Positions 1-6,464 of a stretch of DNA of 8,893 bases are shown here, one piece after another. The DNA lies in assembly GCA_013140875.1 (NCBI GenBank), contig JABFSB010000266.1, positions 1-8,893 of the forward strand. Direction: 5' to 3'. This stretch comes from Acidobacteriota bacterium (GTDB lineage: Bacteria > Acidobacteriota > Blastocatellia > Pyrinomonadales > Pyrinomonadaceae). The notes under the pieces were generated by a model. It saw only the letters and a list, made by a program, of their open reading frames with translations. It did not search any database and was not told the DNA's origin. Position numbers and translations under genes: made by a program. Numbering within the stretch: the first letter of the stretch is position 1; every line of letters begins with the position of its first letter.

Positions 1-183
1 TTCCGCAACCTGAGTAAAGCGGTCATTTGGATTACCGATGACAACGGGAAAACATGGTCGGAAATTTATCGTAATCCGAAAAGCAAAGAGGTTGTTTCAA
101 TGAGTTCCGTCAATCGAAATATATTTTGGGCGCTTTGCGAAGACGGAACGCTCGTACGCTTAACTCGCAATCTCGAAAATTAA
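1..183 (+). CDS. C-terminal end of an Asp-box (BNR/YCF48-like) beta-propeller protein, 5' truncated
   Basis: Frame 1 is open from the first base to a TAA at 181-183, giving the last 60 residues of a protein that begins outside the window. Residues 12-19 read TDDNGKTW, a perfect Asp-box (S/T-x-D-x-G-x-x-W), the turn motif found in sialidase/BNR and YCF48-type propellers. It is followed by a strand-like segment and an FWALCEDGTLVRL stretch that looks like the next blade. Such proteins are usually exported or periplasmic repeat proteins; the exact role cannot be told from the tail alone. The codons read smoothly with no internal stop. The family call rests on one motif, so the fold is fairly likely and the function unknown. 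Confidence 0.6.
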   Translation, partial: FRNLSKAVIWITDDNGKTWSEIYRNPKSKEVVSMSSVNRNIFWALCEDGTLVRLTRNLEN

Positions 184-316
184 AAAGAATTCCGACGTTC
201 AAATCCGAAGATGAGAACGAGTATTGGACGAAAGAGTTGACCCGACTACGTAGATATTGGAAAATGCGCAGTTTTATGTTTTGACTAACGTAAACCGAGA
301 CACGTCGGGTTTCAAA
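180..316 (+). pseudogene. Decayed CopG-type antitoxin relic (PF12441-like), frameshifted
   Basis: Frame 3 from 180 reads LKRIPTFKSEDENEYWTK. This closely resembles the N-terminus of the CopG-type antitoxin family (from memory: MKKIPKFKSE-E-E-EFW-THDSTDYVDWSKA). After about 234 the match moves to frame 1, which reads PDYVDIGK at 241-264, then F at 280-282 and KP at 292-297. The spacing DYVD-x2-K-x5-F-x3-KP is what I recall for the family. In-frame stops lie at 238-240 and 286-288, and the expected ATG is a TTA that overlaps the stop of the preceding gene. I read this as a dead antitoxin gene with a small deletion near 234. No partner BrnT-like toxin is visible. The alignment is from memory, so confidence is moderate. 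Confidence 0.45.
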
Positions 317-724
317 CTAAAGAAGAATCTTAAAACCTTCCTGCTCAAAATGGCGGTCGTGGGTGAGGATTTCCTTGATGCCGAGTTCGCGGCAGACGTT
401 CATTGAGATGCAGTCGGTCAGGCTGTAGCCTTTATCAAGTCGGGATTCGTAGAGTTCGAGAGCTTTCAAAAATACCGCCCGGGTTTCCTCCACTACAGTA
501 AAGCCGCTATCCAATAGAATTTCATGAATAACTTGGGAGATCTTTCCGCGAGTAGCCGGGCCGTAGCCGGAAAAGTAGTTTAGAACTTCAATCAGTACAG
601 CGTCAGTCGTCACGAAGATCCGGCCTTCAATGTCGCTCTCGATGAGAACGACACGCTGGTGCCACTGGTCGGTTTCTTGAAAGGAAGCAACAAAATAATG
701 CGTATCGACGAAAATGGGAATCAT
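317..724 (-). CDS. PIN-domain toxin (VapC-like ribonuclease)
   Basis: A 135-residue protein of normal length for a single-domain PIN ribonuclease, the toxin half of a type II toxin-antitoxin pair that would cleave RNA in the cytoplasm. The acidic catalytic residues are all in place: D7 in FVDTHYF, E46 in VLIEVLNYF, D104 in SLTDCISM and D123 in LTHDRHF, the last being the typical PIN ending. It begins with ATG at 722-724, overlapping the TGA of the upstream antitoxin by four bases (ATGA), so translation is probably coupled and the two genes form one operon. Nothing is truncated, so the toxin should be functional. The specific RNA target cannot be read from sequence. Confidence 0.85.
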   Translation of the reverse strand: MIPIFVDTHYFVASFQETDQWHQRVVLIESDIEGRIFVTTDAVLIEVLNYFSGYGPATRGKISQVIHEILLDSGFTVVEETRAVFLKALELYESRLDKGYSLTDCISMNVCRELGIKEILTHDRHFEQEGFKILL

Positions 725-954
725 TTTTTGGGCGTGCCGTAAAGGTAATGGTCGTGTTGTTCCGAACCATCGACAGGCATTTTATCCCATTCTTCGCCGG
801 GAATCTCAGCGGAATGAGCGTGAATCCTGTCCCAAATCGAAGGTTTCTTACCTTTTTTAGCGAGAGTTCTAGCCTGCTGCAAAATCTCTAGCTGCTCGTC
901 TTCAGGTAAGATCTTGACGGTTTCGAATATTTCCTGTGCAACGTCTGTATGCAT
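721..954 (-). CDS. Antitoxin of the PIN-toxin pair
   Basis: A 77-residue, strongly charged protein immediately upstream of the PIN toxin, overlapping it by four bases. The N-terminal half (EIFETVKILPEDEQLEIL, then a helix to about residue 34) resembles the short DUF2281/VapB-like antitoxin helix. The C-terminal half runs through SIWDRIHAHSAEIP to SEQHDHYLYGTPKK, a tail I associate with cyanobacterial and acidobacterial antitoxins of PIN toxins. The C-terminal part probably binds and blocks the toxin. The ATG at 952-954 has an AGGAG at 961-965 with a 6-base spacer, which settles the start. No classic DNA-binding fold can be asserted, though antitoxins of this size usually autorepress their operon. 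Confidence 0.8.
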   Translation of the reverse strand: MHTDVAQEIFETVKILPEDEQLEILQQARTLAKKGKKPSIWDRIHAHSAEIPGEEWDKMPVDGSEQHDHYLYGTPKK

Positions 955-960
955 ACCTAA

Positions 961-979
961 CTCCTGAGCGCCTATAATA
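961..979 (-). promoter_or_regulatory. Shine-Dalgarno and possible -10 box of the TA operon
   Basis: On the minus strand AGGAG (961-965) precedes the antitoxin ATG by 6 bases. A TATTAT hexamer at 974-979 is a reasonable -10 box just upstream. No good -35 hexamer is seen at 16-18 bases from it, so the promoter call is tentative while the ribosome site is solid. Confidence 0.4.
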
Positions 980-1064
980 CCACGAACCTAAATGATGAAG
1001 TTGTGTTTCTTGACCAATCCCGCCGTTTACAATAACTTAAGCACTAGATTTCTAAATAATTTCC

Positions 1065-1098
1065 GAACCAAGAACCCGGTCGCTGTCGCTCGTGGTTC
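1065..1098. repeat. REP-like palindrome just upstream of cphB (copy 1)
   Basis: The segment opens with GAACCA (1065-1070) and closes with TGGTTC (1093-1098), and contains GAACCCGGTCGCT facing CGCTCGTGGTTC (1072-1098). The same core occurs at 7983-8010, so this is a dispersed palindromic repeat. It ends 9 bases before the cphB start codon and occupies the place where a leader would be expected. Confidence 0.65.
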
Positions 1099-1107
1099 AT
1101 ATAAAAT

Positions 1108-1959
1108 ATGAATGAATCGCATGACCGCGAGATCATCGGCGGGCATCTGCTTGTGATCGGCGGCGCAGAGGACAAGTATAACGAGCGTCGTATCCTGAGA
1201 AAGTTCCTTGAACTTGCGGGCGGGGTAAGTGCCGAGGTGTTGATAATCCCGGTGGCATCGGATTATCCGGAATTCGCGGCCGATGTTTATACTCAGGCAT
1301 TTCGCAATTTGGGGATCGCAAGTCCGCGTGTCCTGCGTGCGACATCGCGACAGGATGTAGTCGACGCCGATCCGGGTCTTCTAGACGGGGTGACCGGTAT
1401 CTTCATCACGGGCGGCGACCAGATGCGGCTGGTTTCGCTGCTTGGCGGGACCGAGTTGGCAGCGAAGATCCGACAGATGGTCCGCGAAACTCCGGTCGTG
1501 CTGGCCGGTACGAGCGCCGGAGCGGCCGGGATGAGCACGTCGATGATCGTCCGCGGCGAATCGATGCCGCACCCGCATAAAAATAGCGTGCGGCTTTCGC
1601 CCGGTCTTGGTTTTCTCAAGAACATAATCATCGACCAGCACTTTACCGAGCGTGGCCGCATCAGCCGCCTGATCACTGCGGTTTCATATAATCCGTACAA
1701 TCTGGGGATTGGCATCGACGAGAACACGGCGATCATTCTCGACAGCGAAGGCGTGCTGGAAGTTTTCGGCTCTGGTTCAGCCACTATAGTCGACGGTTCA
1801 AAGATCACGTATAACGAAATTGCCGAAGTCGCCGATACCGAGGCGTTCAGCGTATGCGGAGTGCAGATGCACATCCTGAGGGACGGCCTGGTTTATCAAT
1901 ATTTGGATCGTCATCCGCTGCAGCCCAAGAAGGAGTTTTTGCTGCCGGACCTGGGTTAA
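1108..1959 (+). CDS. cphB: Cyanophycinase, intracellular type
   Basis: A 283-residue serine peptidase of the S51 family that cleaves cyanophycin into beta-Asp-Arg dipeptides. Length is close to the cyanobacterial enzymes (about 270-275). Visible motifs are LLVIGGAEDK near residues 14-23, FITGGDQMR with GGDQ at 102-105, the nucleophile elbow GTSAGAAG with catalytic Ser136, DQHFTERGRI with H178, and GIGIDENTA with E205, all hallmark segments of the family. There is no signal peptide, so it should act in the cytoplasm, unlike the secreted CphE type. It lies 103 bases before cphA on the same strand, giving a degradation-plus-synthesis pair. No Shine-Dalgarno precedes the ATG; the upstream bases are a repeat followed by TATAAAAT. 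The beta-dipeptide hydrolase needed to finish breakdown is not in this window. Confidence 0.95.
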   Translation: MNESHDREIIGGHLLVIGGAEDKYNERRILRKFLELAGGVSAEVLIIPVASDYPEFAADVYTQAFRNLGIASPRVLRATSRQDVVDADPGLLDGVTGIFITGGDQMRLVSLLGGTELAAKIRQMVRETPVVLAGTSAGAAGMSTSMIVRGESMPHPHKNSVRLSPGLGFLKNIIIDQHFTERGRISRLITAVSYNPYNLGIGIDENTAIILDSEGVLEVFGSGSATIVDGSKITYNEIAEVADTEAFSVCGVQMHILRDGLVYQYLDRHPLQPKKEFLLPDLG

Positions 1960-1969
1960 GAAAAATTTT

Positions 1970-2052
1970 GCCGCAGATAAACGCGGATGGCCGCAGATGA
2001 AAGACTATTTTTGATTCCGATCTATCTGCGTGCGTCTGCGTTCATCCGCGGC
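1970..2052. repeat. Imperfect inverted repeat between cphB and cphA
   Basis: Two 29-base arms, 1970-1998 and 2024-2052, are reverse complements with about six mismatches, separated by a 25-base AT-rich loop. The arms are built from the units CCGCAGAT, AACGCGGATG and TCTGCGT, the wording of a dispersed genomic repeat I have seen in other soil bacterial genomes (from memory). It fills most of the gap between the two genes, starts 10 bases after the cphB stop and ends 10 bases before the cphA start. It could attenuate or stabilise the joint transcript, but this is inference. Confidence 0.7.
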
Positions 2053-2062
2053 TTGAAATATT

Positions 2063-4714
2063 ATGGAAATATTGGAAATACGCACACTTCGCGGGCCGAA
2101 TTATTGGAGCGGCTATTGGAAGAAGCTGATCATAATGCGGCTGGATATCGCCGATTATGAGAAGAAGCCGTCGAACAAAATCAAGGGCTTTTATGATCGG
2201 ATGGTCGAGGTGTTGCCGTCGCTTAAGTCGCATGGATGCAGTTATGGCGAAGAAGGCGGTTTTCTGCGGCGGGTGAAAGAAGGCACGTGGGCTGGCCATA
2301 TAATCGAGCATTTCGCGCTTGAGTTTCAGACGCTTGCCGGCATGGATACCGGTTACGGCCGCACGCGCGAAACGGGTGAAGAAGGAATTTACAACGTCGT
2401 TTTCAGCTATCATGAAGAAGAGGTCGGACGTTACGCGGCACGTGCCGCCGTGAGGCTTTTTCTTGCCCTCGCCGAAAAAACATCGCTCGATCAGACAAAG
2501 GCCGAGGTCGCGGACGACATCCAAAAAATGCGCGAGATTCGCGAAGACGTTCGCTTTGGGCCGTCGACCGGCTCGCTGATCGACGAAGCGGTACATCGCG
2601 ATATTCCATTCATTCGCCTCAACGACCAATCGCTCGTTCAGCTCGGTTACGGCGTTCATCAAAAGCGGATCCAGGCAACGACAACCGCCAATACAAACAT
2701 GATCGCGGTCGATATTGCGGGCAATAAACACGCGACCAAAACGCTGCTTGGCGACATGGGCGTGCCGGTGCCGAAAGGATATCGAATCCGCGATATCGAC
2801 GAACTTGAAGACACGTGCGAACGCGTCGGATTTCCGCTCGTGATCAAGCCGCTCGACGGCAATCACGGCAAGGGTGCAACCGTCGGGATCAAGTCGATTG
2901 AAGATGCCCAGATAGCTTGGGAAAAGGCGAAAGAATATTCGCGGTGGGTGATCGTCGAGCAGCAGCTTCAAGGCTCCGATTTTCGGGCACTTGTCGTAAA
3001 TAACCGCCTGATCGCCGTCGCTGAACGTGTTCCGGCCCACGTCACGGGTGACGGAAAGCAGACCATTCAACAGCTGATCGATCAAACGAACTCCGACCCG
3101 CGTCGTGGCTATGGTCATGAAAACGTGCTCACTCAGATCGACATCGATAACCAAACAATGCGGTGCATTCGCAAGGCTGGTTACGAACTCGAAAGCGTTC
3201 TTAAAAAAGGAGTGCGGCTGTATCTGAAAACAACCGCGAACATCTCGACCGGCGGAACGGCGATCGACCTGACCGATGAAGTGCATCCTGAGAACGTTTT
3301 CCTTTTCGAGCGAATCGCCCGGATCATCGGCCTGGATGTAGCGGGCGTCGATGTGATCGCGCCGAACGTCAGCGAGCCCCTTCGTGAAAACGGCGGCGGC
3401 ATTATCGAAGTAAACGCAGCACCAGGATTTCGCATGCACCTTTCGCCGTCCGAGGGCATCGGCCGCAACGTGGCGGAACACGTTCTCGACATGCTCTTTC
3501 CGCCCGGAGCGCCTTCGCGCATTCCGATCTTTGCTATCACCGGCACAAACGGAAAAACGACCACGACGCGATTGATCGCCCATATCCTTCGAAATTCGGG
3601 CCGCACAGTCGGTTTCACGACAACGGACGGCACTTACATCGGCAACGAGCAGATCGTGCAGGGCGACAACACCGGACCGGTGTCGGCTCAACTTGTCCTC
3701 AAAGATCCGACCGTCGATGTCGCGGTGCTTGAAACTGCACGCGGCGGCATTATTCGATCCGGTCTTGGGTTCGATCACGCGGATGTCGGCGTCGTGCTGA
3801 ATGTCGCCGCCGACCATCTGGGATTGAAAGACGTGAACACCCTTGAAGATCTTGCACGGGTAAAATCGGTGATTCCGCGGGCTGTGAGCAAACGGGGCTA
3901 TGCCGTTCTGAACGCCGAGGACGAACTCGTTTACAAGATGCGTGATCTTGTCGATGGCAAGGTCGTGTGTTTCTCAATGGACGAGAATCACCCGAACATC
4001 AAACGCCGGGCCGAACGAGGCCGCGTGTCGTGCGTATACGAGAATGGCTTTGTCACGATCCTCAAAGGCAAGTGGAAGGTCCGTGTCGAAAAGGTTGTCA
4101 ATATCCCACTGACGTACGGAGGGCGGGCCGAGTTTATGATCCAGAACGTGCTGGCCGCGACGTTGGCGTGTTTTGTTCACGGCGTTTCGATCGAAGACAT
4201 CCGCGTCGGCCTGACCACCTTCAACGCTGGAACCGCTCAAACTCCGGGCCGCCTGAACTTTATGGAAGTCGGGCAGGTGACGGTGCTGATGGATTACGCT
4301 CACAACCCTGCCGGATTCAGCGGACTCACGAAGTTTGTCGCACGGCTGCCGAATAAATATCGCACCGTGGTAATGACCGTTCCCGGCGACCGGCGTGACG
4401 ACGACATTCGCGAAATGGGCGAGATCGCGGGGCATGCCTTTGACCGCATCGTCATTCGTCACGGTCATTATTTACGCGGCCGTGATCCCGGCGAGGTCAC
4501 AAAGCTGATCCAGGAGGGAATTGCCCGGACCGGCAAAGACCTGCAGGTCCGCGTCATCCCCCAAAGCCGCGAGGCCATCCAGCATGCGATCAAGTACGGC
4601 CGCAAGGGCGAGCTGGTCGTCACCCTTGCCGACATCGTGCCAAATGACATCGGATATGTTCAGGAGATCAGGGACAAGCTGTTGGATGATCAGCACCAAG
4701 CCGTTGCGGAGTAG
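2063..4714 (+). CDS. cphA: Cyanophycin synthetase
   Basis: An 883-residue enzyme that polymerises aspartate and arginine into cyanophycin using ATP, of full family length. The start matches the family (LRGPNYWS at residues 9-16). The N-terminal domain (about 1-160) keeps H79-x-x-E82-H83 in GHIIEHFALE, matching the metal site reported for the primer-making activity of CphA1. The ATP-grasp domain (about 215-480) has VIKPLDGNHGKG at 260-271 and the metal ligands E449 and N451 in IIEVNAAPG. The C-terminal Mur-ligase-like domain has the P-loop GTNGKTTT at 494-501, ETARGG at 557-562, DHLGL from 584, MDYAHNP from 743 and GDRRDDDI at 775-782. It is therefore CphA1-like rather than the dipeptide-using CphA2. 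It follows cphB without a recognisable Shine-Dalgarno. No terminator is clear after it. Confidence 0.96.
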   Translation: MEILEIRTLRGPNYWSGYWKKLIIMRLDIADYEKKPSNKIKGFYDRMVEVLPSLKSHGCSYGEEGGFLRRVKEGTWAGHIIEHFALEFQTLAGMDTGYGRTRETGEEGIYNVVFSYHEEEVGRYAARAAVRLFLALAEKTSLDQTKAEVADDIQKMREIREDVRFGPSTGSLIDEAVHRDIPFIRLNDQSLVQLGYGVHQKRIQATTTANTNMIAVDIAGNKHATKTLLGDMGVPVPKGYRIRDIDELEDTCERVGFPLVIKPLDGNHGKGATVGIKSIEDAQIAWEKAKEYSRWVIVEQQLQGSDFRALVVNNRLIAVAERVPAHVTGDGKQTIQQLIDQTNSDPRRGYGHENVLTQIDIDNQTMRCIRKAGYELESVLKKGVRLYLKTTANISTGGTAIDLTDEVHPENVFLFERIARIIGLDVAGVDVIAPNVSEPLRENGGGIIEVNAAPGFRMHLSPSEGIGRNVAEHVLDMLFPPGAPSRIPIFAITGTNGKTTTTRLIAHILRNSGRTVGFTTTDGTYIGNEQIVQGDNTGPVSAQLVLKDPTVDVAVLETARGGIIRSGLGFDHADVGVVLNVAADHLGLKDVNTLEDLARVKSVIPRAVSKRGYAVLNAEDELVYKMRDLVDGKVVCFSMDENHPNIKRRAERGRVSCVYENGFVTILKGKWKVRVEKVVNIPLTYGGRAEFMIQNVLAATLACFVHGVSIEDIRVGLTTFNAGTAQTPGRLNFMEVGQVTVLMDYAHNPAGFSGLTKFVARLPNKYRTVVMTVPGDRRDDDIREMGEIAGHAFDRIVIRHGHYLRGRDPGEVTKLIQEGIARTGKDLQVRVIPQSREAIQHAIKYGRKGELVVTLADIVPNDIGYVQEIRDKLLDDQHQAVAE

Positions 4715-4805
4715 GCCAGGCATCAACCTTTAAAACACAATCGCCCGGGGGTTTTCTTAAAGCAAAACCTTCGAGCGTTCCTAAAGTAGTCCTAATTGCG
4801 TTAAG

Positions 4806-4833
4806 TTTAAACATTGCTACAAGATATTGTCAA
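4806..4833 (-). promoter_or_regulatory. Candidate sigma70-type promoter pointing toward the cphA 3' end
   Basis: On the minus strand a perfect TTGACA (4828-4833) is followed after 16 bases by TTTAAA (4806-4811). It would transcribe leftward into the end of cphA, with no minus-strand gene to serve. A small CAAGAA/TTCTTG palindrome (4831-4844) overlaps it. The -10 is only fair, so this may be chance. Confidence 0.22.
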
Positions 4834-4963
4834 GAACTTTCTTGCATGGACGGCTCGGTCGGATGTTTCCGGATCCGCCGGACATTTGGGAATGTAGACG
4901 GGCGCGTTGGCGGCGTGAACTGAATTGCTTTCGCGTTTAGGTCTTTCGGAATAGGGCAAAGGA

Positions 4964-5191
4964 TCAATAACCGCAGTGGACCGGGCATTCGTTCAATTCG
5001 CAGACCTGATGATCTACATAATGTTCGAGAGCTTCTTCGACATGGGCGTGGCAGAGGTCGTAATGGTCTTCCATGGGCGTGATGGCCCGGCCGCAGGGGC
5101 CGTCGACGCCGGGGAAGAGGCGGAATCCAAAACGAACGTGCTTCGCCGCCAGTGCTTCGCAATGGTCCCACTGGCATTTGATATTAGCTAT
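4964..5191 (-). CDS. Small Cys/His-rich putative zinc-binding protein, start codon missing
   Basis: The minus strand is open from 5230 to a TGA at 4964-4966. Read from the ATA at 5189-5191 (an isoleucine codon where Met would be expected) it gives 75 residues. These include CQWDHC (C6, C11), GVDGPCGR (C33), HYDLCHAHVEEALEHY (C47, H48, H50, H57) and a tail CELNECPVHCGY (C64, C69, H72, C73). Seven cysteines and eight histidines in 75 residues, with C-x4-C and later C-x2-H, suggest a treble-clef or zinc-ribbon fold; this is inference and I recognise no named family. No ATG, GTG or TTG lies in frame before the cysteines, and the AGGGAG at 5213-5218 is 21 bases from the ATA. Either the start was lost by mutation or assembly error, or a non-standard start is used. 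The ATG-started frame at 5177 is a different, Arg/Pro-rich frame and looks spurious. Confidence 0.5.
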   Translation of the reverse strand: MANIKCQWDHCEALAAKHVRFGFRLFPGVDGPCGRAITPMEDHYDLCHAHVEEALEHYVDHQVCELNECPVHCGY

Positions 5192-5259
5192 TAGCTGCGT
5201 TTTGAATTGAGTCTCCCTGAGCGGACAGTATCACCTGCGAGGGAAGTTAGCAAGAAAAA

Positions 5260-5490
5260 GAGGATGTCTGAAAAGTCGCATCTTCTCGCTGAAAGCGAGG
5301 AATTTAATAGCGTCGGGTGAAACCCGACGAAAAATCGCGATCAAGGTTTAGGTCCCTGTAAGGGACGCATTATCAACAATTTATTCGACGCCTTCAGCGT
5401 CGGTGCGTTGTTCCGACAGTGCCGTCGGGATTCTCCCGACGCTATTAAACCTATCCCCTTCGGGGATAAAACGACTTTTCAGACATCCTC
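5260..5490. mobile_element. 231-bp MITE/REP-like element with perfect 19-bp terminal inverted repeats
   Basis: The ends, 5260-5278 (gaggatgtctgaaaagtcg) and 5472-5490, are exact reverse complements. A second inverted pair lies inside: TTAATAGCGTCGGG (5304-5317) with its complement at 5435-5448. Between them are short hairpins with mostly three-base loops: 5285-5299, 5311-5329, 5352-5366, 5386-5402, 5423-5441 and 5452-5468. There is no coding frame of substance and no clear target-site duplication. It looks like a non-autonomous palindromic element mobilised in trans, perhaps a compound REP array moved by a RAYT/IS200-type transposase, or a structured RNA. It begins 22 bases beyond the stop of the next minus-strand gene and could also end that transcript. 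Confidence 0.7.
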
Positions 5491-5512
5491 AGTCCAAGAC
5501 GCGCTGGAACGT

Positions 5513-5986
5513 TTACTTCGGCATGGGATTTAGTGTCACCGCCCTGACGAGAATGCTTGAGACGGTGGTTCGAAGCTCTTCAACGTAATTATTGGCCTTC
5601 GTTCTTTCGTCGGCCGAACCGTAGTGGGCGAGGGTTATCGCATCGAATTTCGCGCCTCTTTCGGCATTAAAGTCGATCGCGTCCGCATAGTTCTTGTACG
5701 TGACGACCAGTCCTACGTCCCAGTCGCCCGGGCCCTCGGTCGTGGGCTTGGTAAAGTAACCATAGCTCAGGATCAATCCCTGCTTCTTTTGCTCCTCGAA
5801 AATAACTCTGCTGTTGGTGCGCAGGAATGTTACGTAGTCGTTCATTTTTCCCGGCTTGACGTCAAAATATGTAACGCGCGACACATTACCGGCAGTAGTT
5901 GGCGGCGGTGTCGAGGCCGGAGTCTGTGCTTGCGAGACGATGGCGAAAATGCACGCAAAAAAGATGCTTAGGTAAACTCGCTTCAT
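5513..5986 (-). CDS. Secreted protein, possible dimeric alpha/beta-barrel (DABB/NIPSNAP-like) fold
   Basis: A 157-residue protein started at the ATG 5984-5986, preceded by AGGAG (5994-5998) at 7 bases; the longer upstream start at 6067 lacks this site and would bury the signal peptide. Residues 1-20 form a classic Sec signal (MKR, then a hydrophobic core to about residue 17, with SQA before the cleavage point). A Pro/Thr linker to about 32 follows. The mature part runs VTYFDVKPGKMNDYVTFLR, a helix to about 70, strands with GYF and DVGLVVTY, then AIDFNAERGAKFD. This beta-alpha-beta pattern is seen in antibiotic-monooxygenase-like and NIPSNAP small ferredoxin-like folds. No catalytic residue can be named. 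It appears monocistronic, with the hairpin element as its 3' neighbour. The fold is inferred from the strand/helix pattern and the function is unknown. Confidence 0.75.
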   Translation of the reverse strand: MKRVYLSIFFACIFAIVSQAQTPASTPPPTTAGNVSRVTYFDVKPGKMNDYVTFLRTNSRVIFEEQKKQGLILSYGYFTKPTTEGPGDWDVGLVVTYKNYADAIDFNAERGAKFDAITLAHYGSADERTKANNYVEELRTTVSSILVRAVTLNPMPK

Positions 5987-5993
5987 AAATTTT

Positions 5994-5998
5994 CTCCT
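5994..5998 (-). promoter_or_regulatory. Shine-Dalgarno deciding the start of the secreted barrel-like protein
   Basis: AGGAG on the minus strand, 7 bases before the ATG at 5984-5986. It supports the 157-residue form over a 184-residue form. Confidence 0.75.
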
Positions 5999-6208
5999 GT
6001 TCGATTTCGATTGAGCGAAAGGCAGAGGGGGCTTAGTTCGGACTGTTGCCACGCTCGGGTCAAGCAACCATCCAAGCCAATTTCGTTTTCTACCTAACTA
6101 AGCGAGATCCGGAGCAAAAAAAGATCATCGGTGGAGAAAGTTTTTGAAGGTTCTTCTCAACAAACGGTAGTTCGAAGTATGCCAAATCGAGGTTCTCACC
6201 ACGCGCGT

Positions 6209-6316
6209 CAGCCGAAGCGGCTGCCACCCCTCCTTAGACAAGGAGGGGTGGTTGTTGTGCCCAGCTTTAGCAACGCGGCTATGCCGCCCGATCCGAGGAA
6301 GCGGCGACGTAGCCGC
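6209..6316. repeat. Cluster of four hairpin repeats including a perfect 12-bp stem
   Basis: In order: CAGCCG-AAG-CGGCTG (6209-6223); a 12-bp perfect stem 6224-6235/6240-6251 (CCACCCCTCCTT, loop AGAC); GCGGC-TAT-GCCGC (6275-6287); and GCGGC/GCCGC (6301-6305/6312-6316). These resemble REP-type dispersed repeats and have the same short-loop style as the 5260-5490 element, but there are no long terminal repeats. The 12-bp stem lacks a following T-run on either strand, so it is not a standard terminator. Confidence 0.65.
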
Positions 6317-6464
6317 AGAAGAATTTTATGGCTCGCCGGTGAAGCAATCGTTTTTCCAAGAAGTATCGCGGAAACGCTGGCCCTATTTTGCATGCCGGGG
6401 TCAAAAAAAATAAAGAAGGGCGACAAAACTGCGTCACCTTAGAAAAGTTAGATTAACCCATACA

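Larger units (their letters stand above)
5987..6464. other. 478-base gap without a convincing gene
   Basis: Apart from the Shine-Dalgarno at 5994-5998 and the hairpin cluster at 6209-6316, I see no gene. Overlapping short ORFs on both strands (about 6131-6442 plus, 6208-6426 minus) translate the hairpins and look like artefacts, with low-complexity PPLLRQGG-type peptides. An A-rich stretch at 6405-6415 is not preceded by a good stem. Confidence 0.5.

Noticed and set aside
1293..1874. 193-codon minus-strand frame
   Set aside because: Shadow of cphB, no recognisable domain.
2042..3817. 591-codon open frame on the minus strand
   Set aside because: It lies wholly antisense to the certain cphA gene, with no family motifs; long antisense frames are common opposite GC-biased genes.
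4830..5177. 115-codon minus-strand frame beginning with ATG
   Set aside because: Arg/Pro-rich out-of-frame reading of the Cys/His-rich protein; the latter frame has patterned metal-ligand residues.
4976..5194. 72-codon plus-strand frame
   Set aside because: Exact antisense of the Cys/His-rich frame.
5285..5468. CRISPR-like array
   Set aside because: The hairpins differ in sequence and spacing; there are no direct repeats with unique spacers and no cas genes.
5624..5971. 115-codon plus-strand frame
   Set aside because: Antisense to the signal-peptide-bearing gene at 5513-5986, which has a proper ribosome site.
6131..6442. Overlapping ORFs on both strands (plus 6131-6442, minus 6208-6426)
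   Set aside because: They translate the hairpin repeats, have low-complexity peptides and no ribosome site.
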